A model generated the notes under the pieces. It saw only the letters and a list, made by a program, of their open reading frames with translations. It did not search any database and had not been told where the DNA came from. From Gillisia sp. CAL575 (GTDB lineage Bacteria; Bacteroidota; Bacteroidia; Flavobacteriales; Flavobacteriaceae), in assembly GCF_000403785.1 (NCBI RefSeq), contig NZ_APHJ01000054.1, positions 186,001 to 250,000 on the forward strand: a stretch of 64,000 bases of DNA. The letters are read 5' to 3'. Position numbers and translations under genes: made by a program. How positions within the stretch are numbered: position 1 is the stretch's first letter; each line of letters begins with the position of its first letter. Shown one piece after another: positions 34,753 through 43,960 of this stretch.

Positions 34753-35969
34753 GGATTATAAAATTTATTGTTTTCTAGGCAGCTAACTAATTCTGAATAG
34801 ACAGAATTTATATGAGCATGGGAATAATCATTCAAAAGTCCTTTTTGAATTCTTGTTGCTAAACTTCCTTTAGACAGAATAAATTCAATAGATTTTCTAT
34901 GTTTTGGAGAAATTCCATCTGAAACCCTCTGGTATAAAGATTCCCACAATTCACCTGCGGTGCATTCTGAAGTAACATCAAATAAATTTAAGAATCTGGA
35001 ATCAGTTATTTGGGTGTTTTCAGCATCCTCTATTATATCATTAAAGATGGCAAAAAGATCATTCTCATGCCAATTCTTCTGATCCTGTAGAGAAACTAGT
35101 TCTTCTGAAACTAAGAGTTTTAAAGTTTCAATTATTAAAACCGCTATAGCGATATCTGCCTTTGGGCATTCTTGTATATCTATAACTCGAATTTCAATTG
35201 CATTTCTATCAAATCTAGCTATTGCACCTCGTGAATTAAGGAAATGTTTGTCGAGAATTTTATCTGTATCATAAGGGGCAATGGCTTTATTAATAGGCTC
35301 AAAGATCCTTTTAATATAATCCTCCTTAGTAAATACTTGTTCTGGAATTACCTTCCCTGTCATTTCAGGAATTTCCTTCTGATTGGTTTTATAGACTTCC
35401 ATCCTACTATCTAAAAAGCCCGTAATTTTTCCATCAAAAATAGGAGAACTGGCACTTAGAGCAGGAATAATGGGAAGTAGAACCCTAATAGCAGCATGTA
35501 ATTTTCCAAACTCTTCGTCTCCAAAAAAAGGTAAGTTAAGGTGCATACTTTGCACATTACTCCACCCATGCCCTCTACAATCAAAGATCTTGTTATATAA
35601 AGAATAAATCTCACTATAATCATGCTCCCATAGTTTCATTTCCTTTTCAGGATCCATTAGAGGGTGTGAGGCAGTTGGCATTAATGTTGCGTCTTCTGCA
35701 AGCAGTAATTTATTGATCTCTTTGATGTTTTTATGAAATAATTCATCCAGATCTTCCAATTGTCTTGTTGGTCCATTTGTTTTAAGTTCAACCACATGAG
35801 CAACCAACTCATTACTCCATTCTATTTTGCCATTAGAAACGTCTGAAGTTATAGAACCATTTTTAAGAATCATTAATTTGTCTACGATTGGGGTAATCTT
35901 AAGATTGGTAGTCTTTACGAGCATGTATTCCAATTCTATCCCAAATACTTCAAAAAGCCGATAACTCAT
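34749..35969 (-). CDS. GCS2-family carboxylate-amine ligase (glutamate-cysteine ligase-like)
   Basis: A 406-residue GCS2 protein: the opening FGIELEYMLV and FDRNAIEIRVIDIQECPKADI carry the metal-binding Glu residues of glutamate-cysteine ligase type 2. Such enzymes join glutamate (or other amino acids) through the gamma-carboxyl using ATP. Glutathione synthetase is not next to it, so glutathione synthesis is not supported by context. It lies one base after the RimK-type ligase gene and overlaps the deformylase-like gene by 4 bases. Confidence 0.85.
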   Translation of the reverse strand: MSYRLFEVFGIELEYMLVKTTNLKITPIVDKLMILKNGSITSDVSNGKIEWSNELVAHVVELKTNGPTRQLEDLDELFHKNIKEINKLLLAEDATLMPTASHPLMDPEKEMKLWEHDYSEIYSLYNKIFDCRGHGWSNVQSMHLNLPFFGDEEFGKLHAAIRVLLPIIPALSASSPIFDGKITGFLDSRMEVYKTNQKEIPEMTGKVIPEQVFTKEDYIKRIFEPINKAIAPYDTDKILDKHFLNSRGAIARFDRNAIEIRVIDIQECPKADIAIAVLIIETLKLLVSEELVSLQDQKNWHENDLFAIFNDIIEDAENTQITDSRFLNLFDVTSECTAGELWESLYQRVSDGISPKHRKSIEFILSKGSLATRIQKGLLNDYSHAHINSVYSELVSCLENNKFYNP

Positions 35970-35970
35970 A

Positions 35971-37422
35971 TTATTTTTTTTCTAATCTGTTCTTTAATGC
36001 CGTAAGGATTTTAATATAAACTTCATCGCCATAATATCTATCTTCTACTCCAGCATCGATATTTGGATTATCGTTTATTTCTATAACTAAAGCTTCCCCG
36101 TCTACTTCTTTAACATCTATCCCATATAAACCTAATCCCATAAGTTTAGCAGATCTTAATGCAACATCCATCACGTTTTTAGGCACATCTTCTATAGCTA
36201 AACAATCTGCATTACCATCTTGATCGTCTTTTATGGAAGCATCCCAGTTATAGATTTGCCAATGTCCTTTAGCCATATAGTATTTACATGCAAAAAAAGG
36301 CTCGTTATCTAGAATTCCAATTCTCCAATCATATTCAGAAAAAGAAAATTCTTGAGCTATTATAAGTTCAGATTTTTTGAGCATGGAGTTAACTAACTCA
36401 TTATATTCTTCTACGGTTTTAGCTTTTTTAACTCCAAAAGAAAAAGTTGAATCTGGCGATTTCAATACACATGGCAATCCTGTGATCTTTAATACTTCAG
36501 CTTTATTGTTTTTATGTACAATAACCGTTTTAGGAGTTGGAATATTGGCATTTTGCAAAGCCTCTGCCATAAATACCTTATTGCAACACTTTAAGATAGC
36601 ACTGGGATAGTCTACAATTGCAATCTCTTCTTGCTGCGCTTTTCTTGCAAAAGTATAGGCTTCATTATTAACCTCTGTACTCTGTCTAATAAGTAAGGCA
36701 TCAAAAGAAGATAACCTGGAGAGGTCCTTTGGGGTGACAACTTCTACATAAAAGTTCATTTTTTCTGCCAACTCTGTAAATTTCTTTATTGCCAAAGTAT
36801 TACTAGGAGGAGCAGGATCACCAGACTGTACAAGAATTGCTAAATCATATTCTGCAGCATTAGATTTTGCTGTATCATATCGTTTCTTCGCAAAATATTC
36901 TGAAGCAAATAAATGCATACTATCTTTATGGTCTTCAGGAATTTCAGATTCTGAAATAGCCCTGATATTTTTAATATTCCATTTCGTGGTATAATTAAAA
37001 TTAATCCTCAAAAAGGGAATCTGAAAAGACCTGAAAAACATCGAGCTTAATTCTTTGTATTTATGCGCTACATTTTGCCCAAAATATACACTTAAGGTAA
37101 ACTCAGAAGACTTTATATTTTTAAGACTTTTTTGAATTAGGTCATCAAAATCATCTGCAACAATTTTAACTAGTTTGGGCTCTCTAAGATCTACAATATT
37201 TTTTACTGAAGGAATTGCTCTATGATCCCTAGCCTCTGCAAGTAACGATACATAATATCCTTTTGACTGGTAAGAATAATCTTTGCATAAATTAAAAACT
37301 CGTGCTTTTTTAAGATTGGAAAATTCAGGATTTGTAAGATAATCCTGAGAAGATATTACTGCGATATTATCTACAGCAATTTTCCATTTTTCCGGGTGGT
37401 TAACTACAATTAATTTTTTCAT
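35971..37422 (-). CDS. RimK-family ATP-grasp ligase with N-terminal RimK-like extension
   Basis: A 483-residue protein. Residues 1-190 form an N-terminal domain found in longer RimK-like proteins (contains DYSYQSKGYYVSLLAEARDHRAIPS), and about 285-480 form an ATP-grasp domain (LPCVLKSPDSTFSFGVKKAKT, GIDVKEVDGEALVIEINDNPNIDAG with metal-binding Glu and Asn). RimK-type ligases add glutamate or related amino acids to an acceptor. It is the first gene of the RimK/GCS2/FGase operon and is divergent from the M19 dipeptidase gene. The product of the operon is not known. Confidence 0.88.
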   Translation of the reverse strand: MKKLIVVNHPEKWKIAVDNIAVISSQDYLTNPEFSNLKKARVFNLCKDYSYQSKGYYVSLLAEARDHRAIPSVKNIVDLREPKLVKIVADDFDDLIQKSLKNIKSSEFTLSVYFGQNVAHKYKELSSMFFRSFQIPFLRINFNYTTKWNIKNIRAISESEIPEDHKDSMHLFASEYFAKKRYDTAKSNAAEYDLAILVQSGDPAPPSNTLAIKKFTELAEKMNFYVEVVTPKDLSRLSSFDALLIRQSTEVNNEAYTFARKAQQEEIAIVDYPSAILKCCNKVFMAEALQNANIPTPKTVIVHKNNKAEVLKITGLPCVLKSPDSTFSFGVKKAKTVEEYNELVNSMLKKSELIIAQEFSFSEYDWRIGILDNEPFFACKYYMAKGHWQIYNWDASIKDDQDGNADCLAIEDVPKNVMDVALRSAKLMGLGLYGIDVKEVDGEALVIEINDNPNIDAGVEDRYYGDEVYIKILTALKNRLEKK

Positions 37423-37540
37423 TTATAGTTTTAAAATCGTATCAAATTTAGGTGAAAAACCATTTCAATATTAATAATTATGGTAACAAGTAAAATATAA
37501 TTATTAAATTCCGAAGAAATTAATAATTAACACACTTTCT

Positions 37541-38830
37541 ATGAAATTCCCATCTGTTCTTGTAATATGTATATTAAGTTTCCATTCCTTTTACGGCCAG
37601 AATGAAGAACAATCTGAAATGTGGAAAAAGGCTAAAGAAATTCACGAAAAAGTGATCACTATAGATACTCATAATGATATTAATATCAACAATTTTACCG
37701 CCGCTAAAAATTACACGCAAGATCTTAATACCCAGGTGAACCTTCCTAAAATGATGGATGGCTGCCTAGATGTCGCTTGGTTTATAGTTTATACAGGTCA
37801 AGGCAAATTAAATGAAGCTGGTTATGCTGCCGCATATAAGAATGCGATGTCTAAGTTTGAAGCGATCCATAGACTAACAGAGGAGATCGCTCCAGATAAA
37901 ATTGGACTGGCAACTTCCTCTAACGAAGTCAGAAAATTAGTGAATGATGGGAAATTAGTAGCTATGATAGGAGTAGAAAATGCTTACCCTGTTGGAGAAG
38001 ATCTTACCAACATAGAAAAATTCTATAATCTAGGAGCTAGATATATGTCACTATCTCACAATGGCCATAGCCAATTTAGCGATTCTAATACAGGGGAAGC
38101 AGATAATGTATGGCTTCACAATGGTTTAAGCGAATTGGGAAAAGAAGCCGTTGCAGAAATGAATAGATTGGGAGTTATGATAGACGTTTCGCATCCATCT
38201 AAGGAAGCAATTAAACAAATGTTCAAACTTTCTAAAGCTCCATTAATCGCATCTCATTCTTCTGCCAGAGCATTAAGTAACCATAGCAGGAATTTAGATG
38301 ATGAGCTTTTAGATTTATTTAAAGAGCATGGTGGTGCAGTACAAACTGTTGCCTTTAGTTCCTATGTAAATCTTGACAAACATAATGGCTATTATGCAGC
38401 GGTTAACGCAATCTATAATCAAGAAGGGAAAAATTCTGGATTCATGGTATTGTCTAGAGATAGTATAAGAAGTTTAGACGATGTAGAAAAAGCTATTTAC
38501 GAGGAGGAGTACTCTAAAATAGTGGATAAGTCTTCTCAAAAAATTAAAAGACTGAGACAAACAAATGGCCCTGTAGATGTTTCAGATTATGTAGATCATA
38601 TAGATTATCTAGTTGAAAAAATAGGAATTGATCACGTAGGAATTAGCTCAGATTTTGATGGTGGCGGTGGAATTGAAGGGTGGCGTGATGCTTCACAAAC
38701 TTTCAATGTTACTCTGGAATTGGTAAAAAGAGGATACAATGAAGAAGATATTGCAAAACTTTGGGGAGAAAATCTTTTGAGAGTTTTAGATGAAGTTGAA
38801 GCGGTAGCTAAAGAAATTCAGAAAAGCTAG
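37541..38830 (+). CDS. Secreted M19-family membrane dipeptidase
   Basis: A 429-residue exported peptidase (signal peptide about 1-19, FYG-Q). It has the renal dipeptidase-type zinc ligands in ITIDTHNDIN (HxD), GVENAYPVG (Glu), IASHSSARAL (His) and the conserved DHVGISSDFDGGGG and WGENLLRVL motifs. M19 enzymes split dipeptides, including those with D-amino acids. It is divergent from the ATP-grasp/GCS2/FGase operon (118-base gap); a link through glutamyl peptides is possible but not shown. Ends 3 bases from the convergent gene. Confidence 0.9.
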   Translation: MKFPSVLVICILSFHSFYGQNEEQSEMWKKAKEIHEKVITIDTHNDININNFTAAKNYTQDLNTQVNLPKMMDGCLDVAWFIVYTGQGKLNEAGYAAAYKNAMSKFEAIHRLTEEIAPDKIGLATSSNEVRKLVNDGKLVAMIGVENAYPVGEDLTNIEKFYNLGARYMSLSHNGHSQFSDSNTGEADNVWLHNGLSELGKEAVAEMNRLGVMIDVSHPSKEAIKQMFKLSKAPLIASHSSARALSNHSRNLDDELLDLFKEHGGAVQTVAFSSYVNLDKHNGYYAAVNAIYNQEGKNSGFMVLSRDSIRSLDDVEKAIYEEEYSKIVDKSSQKIKRLRQTNGPVDVSDYVDHIDYLVEKIGIDHVGISSDFDGGGGIEGWRDASQTFNVTLELVKRGYNEEDIAKLWGENLLRVLDEVEAVAKEIQKS

Positions 38831-38833
38831 AAA

Positions 38834-39700
38834 TTATTTTTTCTCTGGAACTTTATCCAAGTTTACTTTTAGGATATTTCCTAAACCTCCAGATCCTTCA
38901 TTTGAAATATAAAGATTTCCCTGATCATCAAAAGTAAGACCCTCTGGTTGCCCAAACTGTTCTTCTCTAAGAACATGAAGTTTTTTAATAGTTCCGTTCG
39001 AATTTAAAATTAAGAGCTTAGGCTTATTTGCTTCTAAAACATAAATCTCTCCTGTAAAAGGATGCACTGCAACTTCTGAAGGTTCTATAATTTGCTGATT
39101 AATTTCTTGTTCTAGAATTTTAAATGCAGGATCATTGAAATTTATTTGATATGCTGGCTTCTCTTCTACCATTTTAGTTTTTAAATTAAAAGCATAGATT
39201 GGTTTGGATTCTTTATCTGCTTTATCTTTAATGCTTAATAGTAATCTATTCCTTTTTTTATCCCAAGTAATTCCCTCCCATTCATATTCTTTAGTCATTC
39301 CTGTAGAATATTCATTTATTACAAGAGAATCATTTTGGAAATTTAAAACTTCAAAAATAACTCCGTCACTTCTAAGCACATATGCATCGCTATCTACCAA
39401 TGCTATTCCTTCATAATCACCATCCTCTCCAAATACTATTTGTTTTTCAATTTTAGAAGTTGTTAGGTTATAAATAAAAATAATTGCTTCTTCATCTTCC
39501 ACACATGCAATGTGATCTTTATCCATCCAGGAAATTCCAGAAATTTCTTCCAGAACAATTGGCATATTCCATTTTTTATCTATTTGGATATTTTTGGCCC
39601 CAGGGAAATCTCTATTAGGCGCAATACCATCAAAAGAGTAATATATAAGGGCAACCAATGCAAATACCCCAAAGATAATTAAGATTGCTATTTTGTTCAT
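38834..39700 (-). CDS. SdiA-regulated-family beta-propeller-like protein
   Basis: A 288-residue protein with an N-terminal membrane anchor (about 4-22) and a repeated beta-strand pattern in the rest (EEISGISWMDKDHIACVEDEEAIIFIYN, YEGIALVDSDAYVLRSDG, WEGITWDKKRNRLLL, QPEGLTFDDQGNLYISNEG). This matches the SdiA-regulated family, related to phytase-like esterase domains. Acidic residues in these repeats could bind calcium. Cellular role unknown. Convergent with the dipeptidase gene. Confidence 0.85.
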   Translation of the reverse strand: MNKIAILIIFGVFALVALIYYSFDGIAPNRDFPGAKNIQIDKKWNMPIVLEEISGISWMDKDHIACVEDEEAIIFIYNLTTSKIEKQIVFGEDGDYEGIALVDSDAYVLRSDGVIFEVLNFQNDSLVINEYSTGMTKEYEWEGITWDKKRNRLLLSIKDKADKESKPIYAFNLKTKMVEEKPAYQINFNDPAFKILEQEINQQIIEPSEVAVHPFTGEIYVLEANKPKLLILNSNGTIKKLHVLREEQFGQPEGLTFDDQGNLYISNEGSGGLGNILKVNLDKVPEKK

Positions 39701-39894
39701 ATTTCAAAAATAAACATTTAATGCTATTGTGAAGTTAAGGTATTCCAAAAGTTACATTAGCCAAAATGAAGATAATGCTAAAATAAAATACTTAAAAAGT
39801 TAAAGAAATGTTAAATAGTACTATTTTATACCTAGTACTGTAACAAATTGATTTTCTATGCGTCTATTAAGTATAACATTTAAAAACATTCATC
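39701..39894. other. Upstream part of a 532-base gap
   Basis: AT-rich spacer between the SdiA-regulated-type gene and PBP1A. The interval 39701-40232 holds one small gene (39895-40029) and one weak hairpin (40067-40098). I see nothing else in it. Confidence 0.5.
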
Positions 39895-40029
39895 ATGAGA
39901 ACATCAGAAAACATCAGTCAGAATTTTAGCGGAATCAAAGAAGGAGATTTAACTCACAAAAGACACTTCTTAAATCTTAGACAATCTACCAGAGACAATT
40001 GGTACGGAAGAAGAAGGTTTGGAGTATAA
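39895..40029 (+). CDS. Small basic protein (44 residues)
   Basis: A 44-codon reading frame from ATG 39895 to TAA 40029 without a signal peptide. It is charged, with a notably basic and aromatic C-terminus (STRDNWYGRRRFGV). Such an end could bind RNA, DNA or membrane. I do not recognise a family. A weak hairpin follows the stop. Confidence 0.45.
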   Translation: MRTSENISQNFSGIKEGDLTHKRHFLNLRQSTRDNWYGRRRFGV

Positions 40030-40066
40030 ACTTTAAATTGATACATCTAATGCAATTGAAATTCAA

Positions 40067-40098
40067 AAATAGCCGGACAAATTCTGTTTCGGCTATTT
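40067..40098 (+). terminator. Weak hairpin after the 44-residue gene
   Basis: AAATAGCCG at 40067-40075 pairs with CGGCTATTT at 40090-40098 with a 14-base loop. The following bases (ACATTTT) are only a partial T-run, so termination is uncertain. Confidence 0.5.
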
Positions 40099-40253
40099 AC
40101 ATTTTATCCCTTTATTAAAACTTTATCAACTAATTTTTCAACCATTATCTCTTTAATTTGGTTTCACTATAAGTTTTCATTTTCTTAAAATTAACTAAAC
40201 ACCATCTATAAATTTTATTAGTATTCGTTTATTTGTATACCTTAACTTATACA

Positions 40254-42554
40254 ATGTTTCAGCGAATTAAGAATTCCCCAAAATTAAAATGGTCTCTAAT
40301 AGTACTAACAGCTATTTTTACTGTATTTATCTTATTTTATTTCAGCATTTATTTTGGAGTTTTTGGTGAAATTCCTTCTACACAAGATTTAAAGGATCTT
40401 AAACAAAACCAGGCTACACAGGTTTTATCTTCGGATGGCGATCTAATTGGTAAATATTATATTTTCGATAGACAGCCGGTTACTTCTAATCAAATCCCTA
40501 AGCACTTAATAAACGCATTGGTAGCTACTGAGGATGTTCGATTCTATGAACATAATGGAATTGATAGCCGAAGCTTACTAAGAGTATTCTTTAAATCCTT
40601 AATGCTACAGGATAGATCTTCTGGAGGTGGAAGTACCTTAACATTACAACTTGCTAAAAACCTATATGGCAGAAAAGATTATGGCTATTTTGGAATTGTA
40701 GTAAATAAATTTCAGGAATCTATAATTGCTAAACGTTTAGAAGATATATATAACAAGGAAGAAATTCTAACACTTTATCTCAACACAGTGCCTTTTAGTG
40801 ATAATACATTTGGGATAGAAAGTGCTGCGATGAAATTTTTTAACAAGAGCACTAACAATCTTTCCTTAGAAGAATCGGCGGTTTTAATTGGGATGCTTAA
40901 AGCTAACCATTCTTATAATCCAAGAATTTTTCCTGAAAAAAGCAGATTCCGTCGTGATGTTGTTTTTCAACAAATGGAAAAATATGGGTATTTAACTAAA
41001 GCTGAAATGCAGCGAGCAAAACAATCTGATATTAATCTGGACTACCAGTATTATAGTCACGATCAAGGATTAGCTCCATATTTTAGAGAACAACTAAGAA
41101 AAGATGTAACAAATATTTTAGATACTTTAAAAAATAAAAATGGGGAGAGTTTTAATATTTATAGAGACGGTCTAATAATACATACAACTCTAAATTCCAA
41201 AATGCAGGAATATGCAGAGGCTTCCGTAAGCTTCCATATGGCCAAATTACAGGAATCTCATGAACGCTCGTACGGAGCTCGAGCTCCTTGGCTTACAAAT
41301 AAGACGTTAATCTTAGATGCTGTTAAACGTACAAAATCGTATAAAAAATTAAAGAAAGATGGATTATCTGATGACGAAATTTTAGTAGAGTTAGATAAAA
41401 ACCCTCAGGAAAGAGAGCTTTTTAATTATGGGAAAGAAGACTTGGTAAAAGTGTCTACTTTAGATAGCATTAAATACTACCTCAAATTTTTAAATACTGG
41501 TTTTCTAGCTGTAGATCCATCATCAGGAGCTGTGAAAGCTTGGGTTGGCGGCGTAGATTTTGAGAATTTTAAGTACGATCATATTTCGCAAAGTAAAAGA
41601 CAAGTAGGTTCTACGTTTAAACCTATCGTTTATACAGCAGCCTTAGAAAATGGAATACTGCCTTGCTCCTATTTTTCTATTCGGGAAGTAACCTATCAAG
41701 GAGGATGGACGCCCTCCAATTCTGGTTCCACCGGTGATGATCCAGATATGAATTATAATATGAAATATGCTTTAAGTAACTCTATTAATACCATTGCAGT
41801 AAAAGTCTTAATGGAAACTGGAGTTGGAAATGTTATTTCTCAAGCAAAAAAAATGGGTATTGAATCTAAACTACCTCAAGTTCCCTCCATTGCTTTGGGG
41901 ACAGGGGAAATTAGTTTAAAGGAATTAGCCAAAGCTTATACTGGTTTCGCAAACAATGGGAGATCTTCTGAACCATACTATATTTCAAAAATTGAAGATG
42001 GTAAAGGTAATTTACTTGTCGAATTTAAGCCTGACATACAAAACAAGGCAGCATACACTGAAACCACTCGTGAAATAATGATCGAGATGATGAAGGCCAC
42101 AGTTAATGAAGGTACAGCGACAAGACTTAGAAATACCTATGGATTACAGAATGATATCGCTGGGAAAACAGGAACTACTCAATCTAATAAAGACGGTTGG
42201 TTTGTGGGTTTAACTCCTAAATTACTAGCCGTGACATGGGTGGGTTCAGATGATCATAGAATTGGTTTTAATAATACTGGAATAGGTCAAGGTGCTAATT
42301 CTGCCTTACCCATTTTTGCGTTATTTCTACAGAAAATAAACGAAGATCCTGATTTTAGTGCTATAAGTAATGCCAAATTTGGTTATCCTTCAGCTGAAGT
42401 TGTTGCCTTAATGGATTGTGAAGCATCACAAAAAGATGGATTCTTTGATAAACTATTCGGAAAGTCAGATAAAAAGAGAGATCGTAAAAATGATGACAAA
42501 AAGAAGAAAGGATTTTTTAATAAACTTTTTGGAAAGAAGGAAAAGAATCAATAA
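40254..42554 (+). CDS. Penicillin-binding protein 1A (glycosyltransferase/transpeptidase)
   Basis: A 766-residue class A PBP starting at ATG 40254; an in-frame TTG at 40233 is less likely. Domains: N-terminal membrane anchor (about 13-36), GT51 transglycosylase (about 55-235, ATEDVRFYEHNGID with catalytic Glu93 and GGSTLTLQLAKNLYG), transpeptidase (about 420-690) with the serine nucleophile in STFK (Ser453), SIN (about 510-512) and KTG (about 638-640). It polymerises and cross-links peptidoglycan. The C-terminal tail is Lys/Asp-rich and contains two copies of a GFF-D/N-KLFGK motif. Symbols ponA or mrcA are both used. Confidence 0.95.
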   Translation: MFQRIKNSPKLKWSLIVLTAIFTVFILFYFSIYFGVFGEIPSTQDLKDLKQNQATQVLSSDGDLIGKYYIFDRQPVTSNQIPKHLINALVATEDVRFYEHNGIDSRSLLRVFFKSLMLQDRSSGGGSTLTLQLAKNLYGRKDYGYFGIVVNKFQESIIAKRLEDIYNKEEILTLYLNTVPFSDNTFGIESAAMKFFNKSTNNLSLEESAVLIGMLKANHSYNPRIFPEKSRFRRDVVFQQMEKYGYLTKAEMQRAKQSDINLDYQYYSHDQGLAPYFREQLRKDVTNILDTLKNKNGESFNIYRDGLIIHTTLNSKMQEYAEASVSFHMAKLQESHERSYGARAPWLTNKTLILDAVKRTKSYKKLKKDGLSDDEILVELDKNPQERELFNYGKEDLVKVSTLDSIKYYLKFLNTGFLAVDPSSGAVKAWVGGVDFENFKYDHISQSKRQVGSTFKPIVYTAALENGILPCSYFSIREVTYQGGWTPSNSGSTGDDPDMNYNMKYALSNSINTIAVKVLMETGVGNVISQAKKMGIESKLPQVPSIALGTGEISLKELAKAYTGFANNGRSSEPYYISKIEDGKGNLLVEFKPDIQNKAAYTETTREIMIEMMKATVNEGTATRLRNTYGLQNDIAGKTGTTQSNKDGWFVGLTPKLLAVTWVGSDDHRIGFNNTGIGQGANSALPIFALFLQKINEDPDFSAISNAKFGYPSAEVVALMDCEASQKDGFFDKLFGKSDKKRDRKNDDKKKKGFFNKLFGKKEKNQ

Positions 42555-42913
42555 GTAACAAAGAAGTTTTCCGCCCAATTTTTAGCGTCATCTAGGTTTT
42601 CAAAAAATGCAAATGATCTATTAAATTTTTCCTGCTCCTGAATAGCTCTTTTTCTAACTTCTTCATTTTTTGATACAATAGCAATACCTTTAACTTTTTT
42701 AAATATGCCTGAAGAATAAGCATCTGGTTGCAAAGTATAGTTTGATTTTCTATTCGAAATAATAACAAACTTTTCCCCGTTAAAATGATTGATGACAGTT
42801 TTTAAGGTCTTTTCTGCAATTATGGAGTTGACTACAATATCAGCATTAGATTCTATTATAACGTAGGAATCATAAAATTCCATCTTATAAAACTCAGTGA
42901 GTTTTTCTATCAT
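42548..42913 (-). CDS. STAS/SpoIIAA-like protein of unknown function
   Basis: A 121-residue soluble protein with alternating strands and helices (YVIIESNADIVVN, EKFVIISNRKSNYT, KVKGIAIVSKNEEVRKRAI, FAFFENLDDAKNWAENF). The pattern resembles STAS/SpoIIAA-like proteins, but key residues are not clear, so the call is tentative. It overlaps the 3' end of the convergent PBP1A gene by 7 bases. No partner kinase is nearby. Confidence 0.65.
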   Translation of the reverse strand: MIEKLTEFYKMEFYDSYVIIESNADIVVNSIIAEKTLKTVINHFNGEKFVIISNRKSNYTLQPDAYSSGIFKKVKGIAIVSKNEEVRKRAIQEQEKFNRSFAFFENLDDAKNWAENFFVTY

Positions 42914-43055
42914 AGCAGAAAATTAGAGTGTAAAATTAATGAAAATCATTCGAGAATGTTAAGATTGTATTAAAAACGTTAATAAAAGTATTTAATATGT
43001 TAATTTTTATTAATGGTTTATAATAAAAATTAACATAAACAGATAAGTATCAAAT

Positions 43056-43886
43056 ATGTATGAAAGGACCAGGTATCAGTTTGAAGGATTCATAAACACA
43101 AGTTCCATTTTCAGAGATTCAAAGTTTATGGGATTAAATTTATTTAAATTTCCTGAAAACTTAACTTATTTACCATCCAAAGGCATTTTAGAAAAGGGAG
43201 TTTTTAAAAATTTAGTACTCGGGAAGAGAGTAGAAAACTTTTTTTTGGAAGCAATAAATACTTCCAAAAATTATCAGATTGTTGCAAATAATATTCAGAT
43301 TAGAGATAAACATAGAACATTAGGAGAGTTGGATTTTATTCTAAAGGAAATCGAAAGTTCCAGACTGCTCCATATTGAATTAATGTACAAATTCTATATT
43401 TTCGACCCAGAAATCACTACCGAAATGGAACGATGGATAGGTCCAAATAGAAAGGATTCTTTGCTTCAAAAAATTGAAAAAGTTAAAGAAAATCAATTCC
43501 CATTATTATATAAGTCTGAAACTAAAGAATATCTTCAATCAATTAATATAGACTCTGGAGATATTCAACAGGAAATTTGCTTTAAAGCGAGCCTATTTAT
43601 TCCTAAAGAATTGAAATCTTATAATTTTCCACATATCAATGAAGAATGTATTCTGGGTTTTTGGATACGTTTAAAGGATTTCAGGGCGTACAATCAAGAA
43701 GGTTTTCAATTCTTCTCTCCGGAAAAGCAAGACTGGCCTATAGAACCAAAGTTCGGGGAAGAATGGAATAATTACACTACAATTTACAATCAAATCCAAG
43801 ATCTACATTTAAGAAACAAATCTCCACTTATATGGATAAAAAATCCAGATGGAAATTTTGAAAGAATTATCGTGGTTTGGTGGTAA
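43056..43886 (+). CDS. DUF1853 family protein
   Basis: A 276-residue soluble protein. It contains the DUF1853 hallmark LGELDFILKEIESSRLLHIELMYKFYIF (about 89-116), where the D...E-x-K arrangement recalls a PD-(D/E)XK nuclease core, and GFWIRLKDF near 207. The family has no established function; nuclease activity is an inference from that motif. No operon partner; the CDF gene follows after 74 bases. Confidence 0.82.
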   Translation: MYERTRYQFEGFINTSSIFRDSKFMGLNLFKFPENLTYLPSKGILEKGVFKNLVLGKRVENFFLEAINTSKNYQIVANNIQIRDKHRTLGELDFILKEIESSRLLHIELMYKFYIFDPEITTEMERWIGPNRKDSLLQKIEKVKENQFPLLYKSETKEYLQSINIDSGDIQQEICFKASLFIPKELKSYNFPHINEECILGFWIRLKDFRAYNQEGFQFFSPEKQDWPIEPKFGEEWNNYTTIYNQIQDLHLRNKSPLIWIKNPDGNFERIIVVWW

Positions 43887-43960
43887 TCTTTATTTTCTTT
43901 GCCGAATTAAAAATAATATCTTTAACATCTTCTCATTTTAACCAGTACTGATATAGGTTT

